Origin: Brachypodium distachyon
Taxonomy: Eukaryota > Streptophyta > Magnoliopsida > Poales > Poaceae
Direction: 5' to 3'
Length of the DNA stretch: 64,000 bases
NCBI RefSeq assembly: GCF_000005505.3
Contig: NC_016131.3
Coordinates: 54,111,355 to 54,175,354 of the forward strand
Shown here piece after piece: positions 11,316-22,302 of the stretch. The position numbers and the translations under genes are program-made. The notes beneath the pieces are model-generated. The model was given only the letters and a program-made list of their open reading frames with translations, had not been told where the DNA came from and made no database searches. How positions within the stretch are numbered: position 1 is the stretch's first letter; each line of letters starts with the position of its first letter.

Positions 11316-13428
11316 ATGCCGAAATCGACCATGGCGGTCGAGCCCAGCTGCAGGTATCATCTCTCCTTCCTCCTCTCCCTTCTTCTTCTCTCCCCCGGCC
11401 AGCCTCTATCTCTAGATACGACCGCCGGCCGCCGGTGAGCTCCATTTTTGGAGCCCCGAGCTTCCTTCTCGCTTGCGAGCTCTCTCTCCCTCCTGATCTT
11501 TCTCTCAGGCCTCCAATTTCTTTCCGAATGTCCTCAATTTCAAATTTTAAGTTAGCCCCTTAACCCTGGTTAATTAACCCCTTAATCCCCTTGTTAATTA
11601 TTATGTTAACTATTTTGCTTTGTGTTTTCTTGTGTATTGTGTTGTAGATCGAAGGACCGTTCTTGGAGGTACGCCACAGAAAGAATCAATGCTCATTGGA
11701 TAACCGAACGGACGGTCTTTTTTGAAATCGCCAAAGGTGATATGGAAAGAAAAGGTCTTGTGATGATGTGTTGTCCATGTCGCAAATGTGGAAACACATC
11801 CATGATGAAGCCTAAAGATGTTCAGATGCACGTGCTGGCATCGGGTTTTGTGGAAGGTTATTCATGCTGGACTTGTCACGGGGAGGATGCGGTTCATGTC
11901 GGTAGCGGCAGCGAAGATGATCATGGCCTGCAGTATGATTTGGCGAATGATTTCGAAGAAGAAATAAGGGTTGATGAGGAGGCTAATGTGGAAGGTGAAG
12001 GAGCTCCATGTGGCAGGATTGCCGAAATGCTAGATGACTCGTACCTACGGGACCAGCTGGAGGACCCCAACAATGAGGCAGAGTGTGCTAAGTTCAAAAA
12101 ATTGTTGGAGGACGCAAACACACCCTTGTATGATGGAGCTGCTGAAAAAAACAATGTGCTCGAAGTAACGCTCGAACTTCTGAGGCTGAAGGCAGCATCA
12201 TGCTGGTCAGACAAGGGCTTCACGAACTTGTTGAGTTACCTTGCTTCGGTTTTTCCACAGCCAAACAAGTTGCCCAAGAGCTCATACGAGGAGAAGAAGA
12301 TTACATGCCCGCTTGGATTAGATTGCGTGAAACATCATTCATGTCCAAATGATGCATGGTATACATTGGAGTGTATGAGAACCATGAGAGTTGCCACATA
12401 TGCGGTGCATCGAGATACAAGAAGAAAAACGCCAGAGCTGGCGAAGACGATGGGGAAGAAGTGATGAAGGGTAGGCCGGCAAAGACTGTCTGGTATCTTT
12501 TGGCAGGTGGCCAATTTGAGCATTGGATGCAGAACATTAAGGACGCGAGGTATGTCGTCCATCACGATCTGGCGCAGGCCGCATTCGATCCTTGCGGGCA
12601 CTACCGTGCGGAGGAACCTGGGGTCGTAAGACACCCTGCCGATGGGACTCAGTGGAGGAACTTCGACACGGCATTTGAAGATTTCGGCGAGGAGCCCAGA
12701 AACCTGAGGCTCAGTCTCAGCACTGACGGGACAAATCCTTTCGGAAACATGAACAACAAGCACAGCACATGGCCAGTGATCTTGTTTGTCTACAACCTTC
12801 CTCCATGGTTAATCATGAAGAGAAAGTACATCCACCTGTGCATGCTCATACAGGGTGCAAAGCAGCCGGGAGCTGACCTAAATGTGTATCTGCAGCTAGT
12901 GAAGGATGAGCTGAAGCAGTTTTGGAACCCTGGCAGAGTGGTTTGGGACGCAAACAGGAGGGAGTACTTCATGATGAGAGCAACGCTTCTGACCTGCTTG
13001 CATGACTACCCCGCGAATGGAAATACTTCATGCCAGGTGACACATGGCTACAAGGCCTGTACAAAGTGCGGGGAAAATATGACATCAGAGAAGTTACTCG
13101 CTTCATAAAAAATTGTTTACATGAGCCACCGAAAGTGGTTGGATGCTAAAGACCCTTGGAGGGATGACAATGAAAGGTTCAATGGGAAGACGGAGCACGG
13201 GCAGCGCCGAAGGAGAAGTCTGGTCTGCAAATCTTCGAAATTGTGAACAATCTTGAAGTTGTCCCCGGAAAGATTGCTGCGAAGAAATATAAGGTACCAG
13301 AAGGCGTCGTGTGGAAAAGGAGGTCCGTATTCTGGGACCTGGAGTACTGGGCACATTTAGAATATATACTCACGTTGGTCCTATCTTATGATAACAGGAA
13401 AATGCCCACAAATCGAAGGAGAGCAAGA
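11316..13428 (+). pseudogene. CACTA-1 TNP2 transposase, decayed and internally deleted
   Basis: Exon 1 is 11316-11353 (MPKSTMAVEPSC plus two bases). Exon 2 starts at 11648 after GTTGTAG, in phase, giving RSKDRSWRYATERINAHW. The N-terminal transposase-associated domain carries the Cys cluster CCPCRKC. The TNP2 core follows after a one-base loss near 12351: CPND, then in the next frame MVYIGVYENHESCHICGASR, EPRNLRLSLSTDGTNPFGN, NLPPWLIMKRKYIHL and GYKACTKCGE. A TAA stop at 13106-13108 replaces a Lys-type codon, and another frameshift lies near 13200 before APKEKSGLQIF and VVWKRRSVFWDLEYW. Right after that Trp the sequence jumps away from the family, so the conserved HVEKNVCDSLLG half of TNP2 is deleted. 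The gene cannot make transposase. Confidence 0.9.
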
Positions 13429-13451
13429 GGTCAGAATGCTCCGCCGACTCC

Positions 13452-15845
13452 GTGCAGAGCAAGAGGTGGGAGTCGGCTATGACCGCCGGCTTGCAAAAGG
13501 TTGAGCACCCGGGCCGTGTACTCGGGGAAGGCGAAGGGGCGTGCTGGGATGATTATTTCCCGCCTGCTCCGAAGCGAAGCAGGGTCCAGAAAAAGATCCC
13601 CGCTAGTGCTGAAATAATAGAACAAGCTAAGGCGGAGGCGCGAGAGCAGGCATCTATGGTGTGTCAAGAGGTGTCAAGAGAATATGCAGTGCAAGCCGTC
13701 CATCATTTGGTGTCGGCATTGGCCAAAGAGCACCTTGCCCTTGATGCCATACTCGGGGGAGGAGTGGACGGTCTGAGGAACCCCCTTCCTCCTATTTCTC
13801 CACGAAAGAGTACCCCGCTGAAGAGCAGCGCCGCCTCCGACACACGTATGGACGAAGATGACACCTATATCCCAGGTTACAGCCCGGCTCCTAGCATGGA
13901 CAACCCCCCCCCCCCCCCCCCCCGCTAGCCAAACGGACCCAAGCGAGGGCATCCGGGATAACGATCCGGGCCGAGCGACAACATCCTTGTAAGCATACTT
14001 TTCAAACTCTTTTCACTCCTTACCTTCATGAATAAAGATCTTACACACATATGCCTTCTTTTTGTTACGCGCAGGCACCGGTGAAGTGTCGTAGTCACGT
14101 AGACAAGCCTGGGAAGCCTGTAGGAGCCATTGGCCGCCTGATGCCCAGACAATCACCGCCACTGGTGCATGACATTCTTATGAACGACACACAAGTGAGT
14201 GTGATGGTGGACTCCGTCGTCAAGGAGCATCGTGATTATGCTATCCCGCTACCTCCGGAGGAAGGCGTGGACATCCTAGGCGGTTGTCCAAACTACCGCA
14301 TAATGTGGCTTAGGAGCTTGGTATCTCTTTACAACCAGCCGACCCTCTTTGACTCCATCTCCCTCCGCCCACAAAGGTACTTCTCAATCGCCGCTCGGCC
14401 TTTCCCCTAGGATATTGCCTCCTGTATGCCGGCGGAGATGAAGAGTGGGCAAGGTCGTTGCCTCCACAGCTAAAAGATAACCAGCCACAAGGTCGGCACA
14501 AGCTGGTAGCGTCCCTCCTACCTTCTCTCTCTTGGGTGCCGCTGAGTCCATGGGTGGCCGCAAGATCGACGACAAGTACAAGGCAGAGGAGCAAAAGGAT
14601 TGGGACAATAGGAGGAGACATAAAACGAGGGGGCGCGGCGGCAGGACCAGCAAGGACTCCTCGAATGTCAAGGAAGATGAGATGCACTATGTGCCTGACA
14701 TAACTGGAGTGTGGGAAGACAATAGGCCTGACGTTCTCATGAAGAACCCCCGTCATGGCCAGATATTGGAAGACGGATCCTATTTCGTGGTTACGGAGTT
14801 TGATTGGGTGCTTATTTACTATCCTGGAAGACGGATGCTCACCGAAGAATCCCTGCGTGCTGTGTCAAGAGAGATGCAAGAGCTTCATCATTTCTACATG
14901 CAAGCATCAGTTGGTTCTCAACAGCATGCCCAACAAATCAATGTTCGAATCCCACGAGACTATTGCTTCTTTGACCAAGAAATTGGGGGCATTCAGTAAC
15001 GTCCTATAACCTTCGGTGTGGAGTTCAACAAACTGTTCCACCTCTTCAACCGCCAAAAACTTGATGTCAACCTGTTAAGGCTATGGTCTGCCTACAAAAT
15101 AAGGGAAATGCGGTGAATGGAGATTATAAATGTAGCCGCACTAGACCCTGCGGTGTTCAACTACGGTGAAATCGGTCTAGAGCCAGAAAAGGAGCACTCA
15201 AGAACTCTGGTGACCAAATACTTGCAAGAATGTCTTAATAAATACGCTGACCACAACTTTATCCTCTTATTCCTTAATTTGGAGTAAGCTGAATTTTATA
15301 TATGGAACCATTTGTTTTTTCTAATTTAGTCTTTCTTATACACCCTTAGTTACTAAAGTTTGTTTCTTTTGAAAAACAGAGACCATTGGGTAACACTACT
15401 CATTTGTTTGCCTTGGTCCGTTGTATACTATTTCGATTCACTACTTCGCCCGAAAGGTGCTTGAGCTCGCTACTGGAAACCAATCAAAACACTCATTAAC
15501 ACTGCTTGGAAAGTTGCGAGCAAGCAAAAACTAGCTGGCAATGGCTATCGCAATGAGCCTCACCAAAACCACAGGTTCCCTTGCAATCAACAGCCGCCCG
15601 ACAGTGTGTACTGTGTCTACTACTGCTGTCACATCCTTATGGAGAAAGCCAGCCTCTTCAAACCTGAATGGAAGGGGCTAATCGCGGCTGTGGAAGAGGA
15701 CTGGCGGCCCCGAATAAAAATGGCACACAGACCTATTTGGATCGTGTATAACATTCAAAGAGAGTTCGGCCATCTCATCAACAATAAGGTCATCAAGCCG
15801 AGTAGGGACTTCTTCGAACGCGTGGAACAAACACCGGGCTGGGCC
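13452..15845 (+). pseudogene. CACTA-1 second gene: TNPD-like protein with Ulp1 (C48) protease domain, decayed
   Basis: Several exons can be followed. 13452-13928 ends in a poly-Pro tract read from a C run. 14051-14410 and 14532-15000 follow (KIDDKYKAEEQKDW, YVPDITGVWEDNRPD, VSREMQELHHFYM). Then come 15000-15287 (FNKLFHLFNRQKLDVNLLRL) and, after the acceptor AACAG near 15380, a protease exon. The protease shows DHWVTLLICLPW (catalytic His), YFDSLL (Asp) and QQPPDSVYCVYYCC (oxyanion Gln and nucleophile Cys), so the triad is still visible. In-frame stops and missing joins make it non-functional. The family is a SUMO-protease-like domain captured by plant CACTA elements. Confidence 0.8.
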
Positions 15846-16112
15846 GGGTTCTGGCCGGGCTTCATAAAAGCCAGACGGTCAAACCTGAAGCCCGAGCCCG
15901 GCCCAGCCTGAAACCCCGAAAATAAACCATTTAAGCATTAAAATAATTATTTTCAGAATAAATAAATGATTTTTAGACCTATTTTCCTAAAAAACCCCGT
16001 TTTTAGTCATTTCGGGCTTTTTTGGGCTTTCGGGCCGAGCTTGGGACTGGAAAGTGAGGCCCGAGCCCGGCCCGGGACGTCGGGCTTCGGGCCGAGCCTC
16101 CCATGCCCAGGT
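15837..16112. mobile_element. Non-autonomous hAT MITE, copy A of a three-member family
   Basis: Rich in GGGCCGGGC/GCCCGG motifs around an AT core. It is the reverse complement of the copy at 30057-30324, sharing for example CTTTCCAGTCCCAAGC and the GACGTCGGGCTTCGGG region. The right end reads CCCATGCCCAGGTATA; the left end is poorly defined. It sits at the 3' end of the protease gene within CACTA-1. Confidence 0.7.
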
Positions 16113-16699
16113 ATAGTTCACCCACAATAATAGCTTCAAACTGGACTTTGCTATGAAAATTTTAAACTTTGTAATCAATGTCGTGAAGTGAACGTTGCAT
16201 GAGATACATTTGTATGCTTTAAACGATGTGGCTGTGGTTTTAATTCGAAATATATATGATGTGTATTTTCTGTATACATGCTGTGTATTTTCTATGGTTT
16301 TAATTATTTTTTTATTACTGAAAGCGTATCAGTGTCAGTCGCTTGACTCACACTGATGGAACAAAGCGACCGTGAGTGATGATTCCAATCATCAGTGACG
16401 GGCACGTAAATGTGACCGTCACTGATGATGGGAATCATCACTAACGGTTGGGCCACCCTCCACTGATGATTGTATCATCACTAACGGTCGGAGCGACCGT
16501 TAGTGATGATGACCATCATTACTAGCAGGAAGTTAGTAACGGTCGCCCCGCTCGTTAATGATGTGGTTTTTCGACCGTTGTTGATAAGACTTTCTGTAGT
16601 AGTGTACGCATACTGCGAAGAAATATCTTATGACGGATTTAAGAAATTTGACTTAGGACAAAGTTAGAACATCTTATATTTAGGAACATAAGGAAGGAG

Positions 16700-16836
16700 A
16701 ATAACTTAAAATAGGTACGTGAAATCATGCACAAAAGAATTCCTGAAAAAATAACCACTTATTCAGCCAAACAGTTCACGCATTGGTACAAAAGAAAGAC
16801 TTTTATTGATCTACGGACCTAAGCATCGAGATGATG
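16700..16836. other. Spacer between the two nested transposon blocks
   Basis: Short non-coding DNA that separated the old Stowaway from the hAT element before the CACTA insertions. No feature seen. Confidence 0.5.
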
Positions 16837-17304
16837 CACACATGTCAGCCTGGGCATTCGCTCTAACTGAACCGAACGGTTCGGTTCTTCGTTTTTTTAG
16901 CAATCTTGGTTTTTCAAAAATCATGACCGATCGGTTCCTCAAAAAATTAAGGACCAAAATGTTTTGCACTACAGCAGAAAACCCCTCCAGTGGCGGTCAA
17001 AAAATGGGGTTGGTGGCGGTGATCACGCCCGCCACCAACTCTGCGTCACTAGAGATTTTTGCACCGGTGGCGGGTGAAATACCCGCCACTGCTGCTCCGA
17101 GATCATCAATGGCGGGTAAATACCTGCCATCGAAGACACAAAAACCGCCACTGTAAATCCCTCCAGCATCAACCGAAAAGTGCGTGGAGCACATCAGTGG
17201 CGGGCGAAGAACCCGCCACTGGACATTTTCGAGTGGCGGTCTATGGCCACCGCCACTAGAACTTTTTTCAGTGGCGGTGGTGTCCAACCGCCACTGCTAT
17301 CTGT

Positions 17305-20300
17305 TCAGTGGCGGTGGCTTTTAACTTCTTCGAAGGTCTTCTTCCCCTTCGGCTCGAAGTCGTTGATCATCTACTGAATAGTGTGCGCGCAGTAGTAACC
17401 GCAGTAGACGGATCCTTCAGGTTGTTGCTCGCAGGGGAAGTTGAAATAGTGCCTGAGGGGAGCGTCAGGATTGCGGCTGAAGCCAGTCATCCCGTACCAT
17501 TTCACCGCGTCGCGATAGGCTGAGTCGATGACATATTTAATTGGCCCAAAGTCGCGTTGTGGTTCATTCCCCTTGCATCTTAGTAGATCAAAATATGTGA
17601 CCCCTCCCATATCGAGGCAGATGACGATTGTTACCCAATGGCCGTTGTTTCACAAAAATACGCACATTGTATTAGCCAAATAATATAACAAGCAAGTCTT
17701 CCGACGGAAAAAGATTTATGTATTCACGCGAATTGAAAACAACTTACTCTAGATGGTACAATATCAATACGAAATGGCGGTCTCTATGCTTCAAGATGAA
17801 TTGAGTGGGGTATTCAATCGCCAACCTTCTACTTTCGGCCAACAATGGGTCTGGACCAAGCAAAGTGGCGTTGAAGAGTACGGGGTCGGCGACGGCCATC
17901 CCATATTGCTTCACCCTATAGGCCTCCCTCGTGTAGTGTACACACCACAGTCTTAATATGGCGTTGTCGAGGCACTTGCGATTGAAGAGGTGAAACAAGT
18001 CGAGGAAGTCAATGCCGAAGCTAACGTCGTTTTCCTTCTGGATTTCCCCCGTATTGGAGTCGAAGAAGCCATAATGTTTTGGCACTCGAACCCTGATTTC
18101 CAGATTCTGGAGGTCTGTGCCTGATGATGCCACATTCATGTATTTATCATGGAGCTCTTGCATCTCCCGTGGCAGGCGATACAGGTCATCCTGGGTCACC
18201 ATCGGTTGTCCGGGGTGGAACAACAAAAATTGGGAGAATCGCCTGTCCACGAAATAAGACCCATCAGGCAATCTATCTCCAACACGGGGGTGGGTGGGCA
18301 TCTTCAGAATGTCTGGCCGCTCTTCCCAAATCCCTTCTATCTGCGACGCGATCTTTGGTTGTCTTCCCGTAGAAGACGACTCTTTCGCCTCCTTGGAGGA
18401 GCCCTTGCTTGCCTTGCCGCCTGTCCCCCTTTTGTTTTTCCTGCGTCTCAGGAAATCAGAACTGTCCGGTTTCTGGGGGACCTGCATCCCAGCCCTCGGA
18501 TACCAAAGATCCTTGAGCCACATGGCGAATGTAGAATTGTGTTTTCGCTGGATCCAATCATCATTCCTGTTAGGGTTGAGATTTCGAAGTTCTTCGATGT
18601 GCATGTCGATGAACGGTTCGACCTTTGGCGTGAGTTGCAGCACCATTGTGTGTGCTCTTATAAAGTCGTCCAATCTTTGGCGGGCATGCACATCAAGCTC
18701 CTTCCGCCCAAGACCACATTCACCTTCTAGCTTCCCCTTATGTCGTGATTCGGGGACCCCTATGGGTTTGCGGTCCGCCAACCAATCAGTGCAGAACTCA
18801 ACGCACTCTTCTGCATGATAGCCTTCCATGATGCTTCCTTCGGGACGCCCTCTGTTACGAACATATCGCTTCAGCACCCCGTTGTATCGTTCGAGCCCAA
18901 ACATGTTGTGCAGGAACGATGGCCCTAACAACAAGATCTCATCGGCGATGTGGACCATCAGATGGACCATAATGTCGAAGAACGTTGGGGGAAAGAACAT
19001 CTCACATTCACACAATATCTGTATCATTGCGTCCCTCAGTTGCAGGCAACGGTCCACCATGATGGACTTTTGGCCGATCGTGTCGAAGAAGTCACAGAGC
19101 TTCATGACCGTCTCTCTCACCCATGGCTCCATGCAGCCTCTTATTGCAACCGGAAGTAGCTGCGTGAGAATCACGTGGCAGTCATGAGACTTCATGCCAA
19201 CCAGCTTATGGATTTTCATGTCAACGAGTTTCTTGATGCTGGATGAGTAGTTCAATGGAACTTTGATGCCATGGAGACACACGCACATTCTATGCAGCTC
19301 GGTTTAGCTCAGACTGTAACACGCAGGTTTGCATCGCGTATATATCGTGCGTTCACCATCCTTGTTTTCCTGCGGCGCCTCTTCCTCTATCGGCCACAGC
19401 TTCTCCCTTATCCCCATCCACTGCAGGTCCTTCCGTGCCTTTGGTCCATCTTTTGACTTGTCTGCGTGGTGCATCATCAAGCCCAACAGGCTGTCGCACA
19501 CGTTCTTCTCGACATGCATGACGCCTATGGTGTGACGGCTCTATAAGAACCTCCAGTAAGGCAGGTCCCAAAACACGGACCTCCTCTTCTACGTAAGGCC
19601 ACCACCATCTGGACCTGCAGCCGGCTGTGCTTTCCCGGCCATGACTTCGAGGTCCCTAACAATTTCGTATACTTCGTGTCCAGTCAGCTCCCTCGGTTTG
19701 TGCCGCCTCTCTGCCCTCCCGTTGAAGTTTTTCTTATCATCCCTCCACGGGTCCTTCATCTCCAGCCACTTACAGTGTCCCATGTACACAATCTTTTTTG
19801 ATTCTAGCAGGAACAACCCGTCTGTCTCGTCCCCGCACTTTGTGCACGCTTTGTACCCATGTGTTGACTGGCACGATGAGTTCCCGTTCGCCGGGTAGTC
19901 ATGCACACATGTTAGGAGAGCTGCTCGAAGGGTGAACTTCTCCTTCTTATGAGCGTCCCAAACCTTTCGACCCTTCTCCCAAAGCTCCTTGAGCTCATCC
20001 TTCAGCAGTTCCAGATACACGTTCAGATCAGCTCCAGGCTGCTTAGGGCCCTGTATGAGCATTGATAGGTGGATGTACTTCCTCTTCATGACAAGCCACG
20101 GGGGGAGGTTGTATATGAACAGGATCACCGGCCATGTGTTGTGTTTGCTGCTCAAGTTTCCGAACTGATTGATCCCGTCCGTACTCATCCCGAACCTGAT
20201 GTTCCTGGGCTCTGCGCCGAACTCGGGGAATTCGTCGTCCAGAGTCCTCCATTGAGCCGCATCTGCGGGGTGTCTGAGGATTCCATCATCGTTGCGGTAC

Positions 20301-21229
20301 ACGCCCTCAGGATCGATATCCGCCTGAGTCGCGTTGTGTTAGATGAACCACCTGGCCTCCTTCTCGTTCTGGAACCAACGCTCTAGCCTAGTGCCACACG
20401 GGAGATACCAGACCTTCTTTGCCGCCGCACCACGCTTCAATTCTTTCTCCTCGCCGCCGTCAGGATTGGGGTCTTTCTTCCTGTATCGGGATGTTTTGCA
20501 TACTGGATAGCTGTGCATGTCTTTGTAGTCGCCCTTATATATGATGCAGTCCAGCGGACAAGCATGGTATCTGATGACCTCTAACCCGAGTGGGCATGTA
20601 ACTTTCTTCGCCTCGTACGTGCTCTTAGCCAACTTGTTGCCCGGAGGAAGTACCGTACGTAAGTAACTCAGAATCTCCGTGAATCCTGAGTCCATGATGT
20701 TGTATTTTTCCTTTATACGCAAAAGCTCGAGCGTTACTTCTAGCACACTCTTATCCACGCCGGCATTTTCATATAACGGTGTCTCGGCATCCTCCCTCAG
20801 CTTCTCGAACTTACGGGACACCCTCTCATCCTCGGGGTCATCCAACTGATTCTGCAGATGCTGATTGTCCAGCATTTCAACCATCCTACCGGTTGGAATG
20901 TCCTGTACTGGATCTAGGCCACGGTATGTTTCTTCACCAGGCTGGTCGTCAGACTCCATGTTTTCCATCTCAATGCCGCCATCGGCTTCAATGCCATCCT
21001 CCCCGTGAGAAGTCCACCTTGAATAACCTGACACAAATCCCCGCATGAGCAAGTGCATCTCCACATCCTCTACCTCGTACAGCTTGCTATTCCGACATCT
21101 CACACAGGGACAACACATCTTATCACCCCCTTTCCTATGCATATCTTCCACACCGGCATCGACAAAAGTCTTCAGCCGCTCTATCCACTCAACACGTAAC
21201 CTGTCCTCGTACATCCAAGCACGGCCCAT
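17305..21229 (-). pseudogene. CACTA-2 TNP2 fused in frame to the TNPD/Ulp1 gene, interrupted by stops
   Basis: From the ATG at 21227-21229 (MGRAWMYEDRLRVEW) one reading frame runs without frameshift to 17744. It is interrupted only by in-frame stops at about 20339 (TAA), 19586 (TAG), 19541 (TAG) and 19304 (TAA). Order of domains: transposase-associated domain (CCPCVRCRNSK); TNP2 core (RNIRFGMSTDGINQFGN, NLPPWLVMKRKYIHL, GYKACTKCGDE, GVMHVEKNVCDSLLG); DUF4218 region (FGLERYNGVLKRYVRNRGRP). It then changes directly to the TNPD-type segment (EGIWEERPDILKMP, LPREMQELHDKYMN, RVPKHYGFFD). A separate protease exon at 17305-17655 has NGHWVTIVICLDM and QQPEGSVYCGYYCAH, so His and Cys remain. Its acceptor AG appears lost (AACAA where CACTA-1 has AACAG), and a TAG follows HTIQ. 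Confidence 0.85.
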
Positions 21230-21522
21230 CGAGCTACAACACAATTTTTTTTTAAAATAAACAAATCAGCTTGCTCGACAAAAATGGAAAATTTCGGCAT
21301 GACCTTTGCTAAAAAAAATAGCATTTTGCACTACGAAATTCGATGCCTGCATCAAAGACAAATTACCCCCACCTACATCGGCACGACGGTCGGTATCACA
21401 TCACATAAGAAATACACGACACGAAGGCCGGTGTCAACACACATTTAATATGTTTGAACATGCACGTACACCGGTCTCGAGGTTAATCTTAACCCTAGGG
21501 CTAACTCTCAGGGGCTAAGCTC

Positions 21523-21620
21523 CCCCATAAGCAGCTATATAGAGAGAGAGCCGCAGAGAGAGAGAGCTAGAGAGAGAGAGCTAGAGAGAGAGAGGGAGCT
21601 CATCCGAGCAAAATTAAAGC
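21523..21620. repeat. GA-rich low-complexity tract
   Basis: Imperfect (GA)n with CTA and GCC interruptions in the CACTA-2 5' non-coding region. Confidence 0.8.
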
Positions 21621-21933
21621 GAGAGAGAGGGAGGATCATCACTAGGGTGAGGGGGAGCTCCAGAGACAGCGGGGGCAGCTCGGGAGAGCCGCCGGAGAGA
21701 GATCGGGGCTGGATTTCCCGCTGGCGGCCAAGGCACCATTAATGGCCATTTTACAAAATTGGAGAAGAATAGGAGGAGGAAGAAGGGTGAGGAAGATGGA
21801 GGAGAAGGGGGGAGAGCTACCTTCCTGCCACCGCCATCAAATTTTGGCAGGGCTTCACCGCCGGTGAGAAGCAGAGCCGCAGCTGGTCCAAGACAGACGT
21901 GCGAGCTCGAACAGCTTCGGGCTCGCACAGGGG

Positions 21934-21942
21934 TTATATATA
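21934..21942 (-). promoter_or_regulatory. TATA box of the CACTA-2 TNP2 gene
   Basis: TATATATAA on the minus strand is followed by a leader containing a near-perfect inverted repeat (21900-21928, arms GTGCGAGC/GCTCGCAC) and the GACCAGCTGCGGC element shared with CACTA-1. Confidence 0.55.
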
Positions 21943-22089
21943 GGGAGGTCTCCAGTGGCGGGCAAATAGAATAACCGCCACTGATGACCTCCAGCGGCGG
22001 GCGGAGAAATAAACTGCCACTGGAAGATCACCAGTGGCGGGTAAGATTAGACCCTCCACTGGTGATCTCCCACCAGTTCCCCAACTTTA

Positions 22090-22134
22090 GTCCCACCTCG
22101 CTAGTTTAGAGGAGTTTCGACCAGCATAAATAAA
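22090..22134 (+). promoter_or_regulatory. Candidate plant snRNA-type promoter (USE plus TATA)
   Basis: GTCCCACCTCG (22090-22100) matches the plant upstream sequence element RTCCCACATCG at 10 of 11 positions. TAAATAAA follows at 22127-22134. The gap of about 26 nt is closer to the spacing known for Pol III snRNA genes such as U6 than to the longer Pol II spacing. Confidence 0.5.
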
Positions 22135-22156
22135 ATTCCGCCGTCCCACCTACCGG

Positions 22157-22302
22157 TGGTTACTACTCAGTGCTCAGTGCGTTCCCCGTTCCGGTTGAGT
22201 TCTAAACGAGTGATCGGCGGTGCTTAAGGGGTTCAGGGAAAGGCACTGAGACTGAGTAGTACCATCATGTATCAGGTGGTCTACCAGTGACGGGTATTTT
22301 TT
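22157..22302 (+). ncRNA. Putative Pol III stem-loop RNA inside CACTA-2
   Basis: Starting about 23 nt after the TATA-like box, a 25-nt arm (22162-22186, ACTACTCAGTGCTCAGTGCG and on) pairs with 22236-22260 (ending GACTGAGTAGT) with few mismatches, around a 49-nt loop. A T6 run at 22297-22302 would end Pol III transcription, giving roughly 145 nt. I do not recognise it as U3, U6, 7SL, a C/D or an H/ACA snoRNA. Expression is not shown by sequence alone. Confidence 0.45.

Larger units (their letters stand above)
10801..16604 (+). mobile_element. CACTA-1: En/Spm transposon, 5804 bp
   Basis: The termini are CACTACTACAAAACTG and, reverse-complemented on the right, CACTACTACAGAAAGT. The 3-bp target duplication TAC is at 10798-10800 and 16605-16607. 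Both subterminal regions (10830-11220 and 16320-16585) are arrays of short direct and inverted motifs around CAGTAACGGTCGC, the expected transposase-binding repeats. Two decayed genes lie inside on the plus strand. Confidence 0.95.
10578..16699. mobile_element. Old Stowaway MITE (about 200 bp net) split by two later insertions
   Basis: The left end, after TA, is CTACCTCCGTTCTTAAATGT; the right end, reverse-complemented, is CTCCTTCCTTATGTTCCTAA. The subterminal sequences of the two ends align well (for example AAGTCAAACTTCTTAAAG against AAGTCAAATTTCTTAAA). Removing the 113-bp Stowaway at 10608 with one TA, and CACTA-1 with one TAC, restores a roughly 200-bp palindromic element. Confidence 0.8.
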
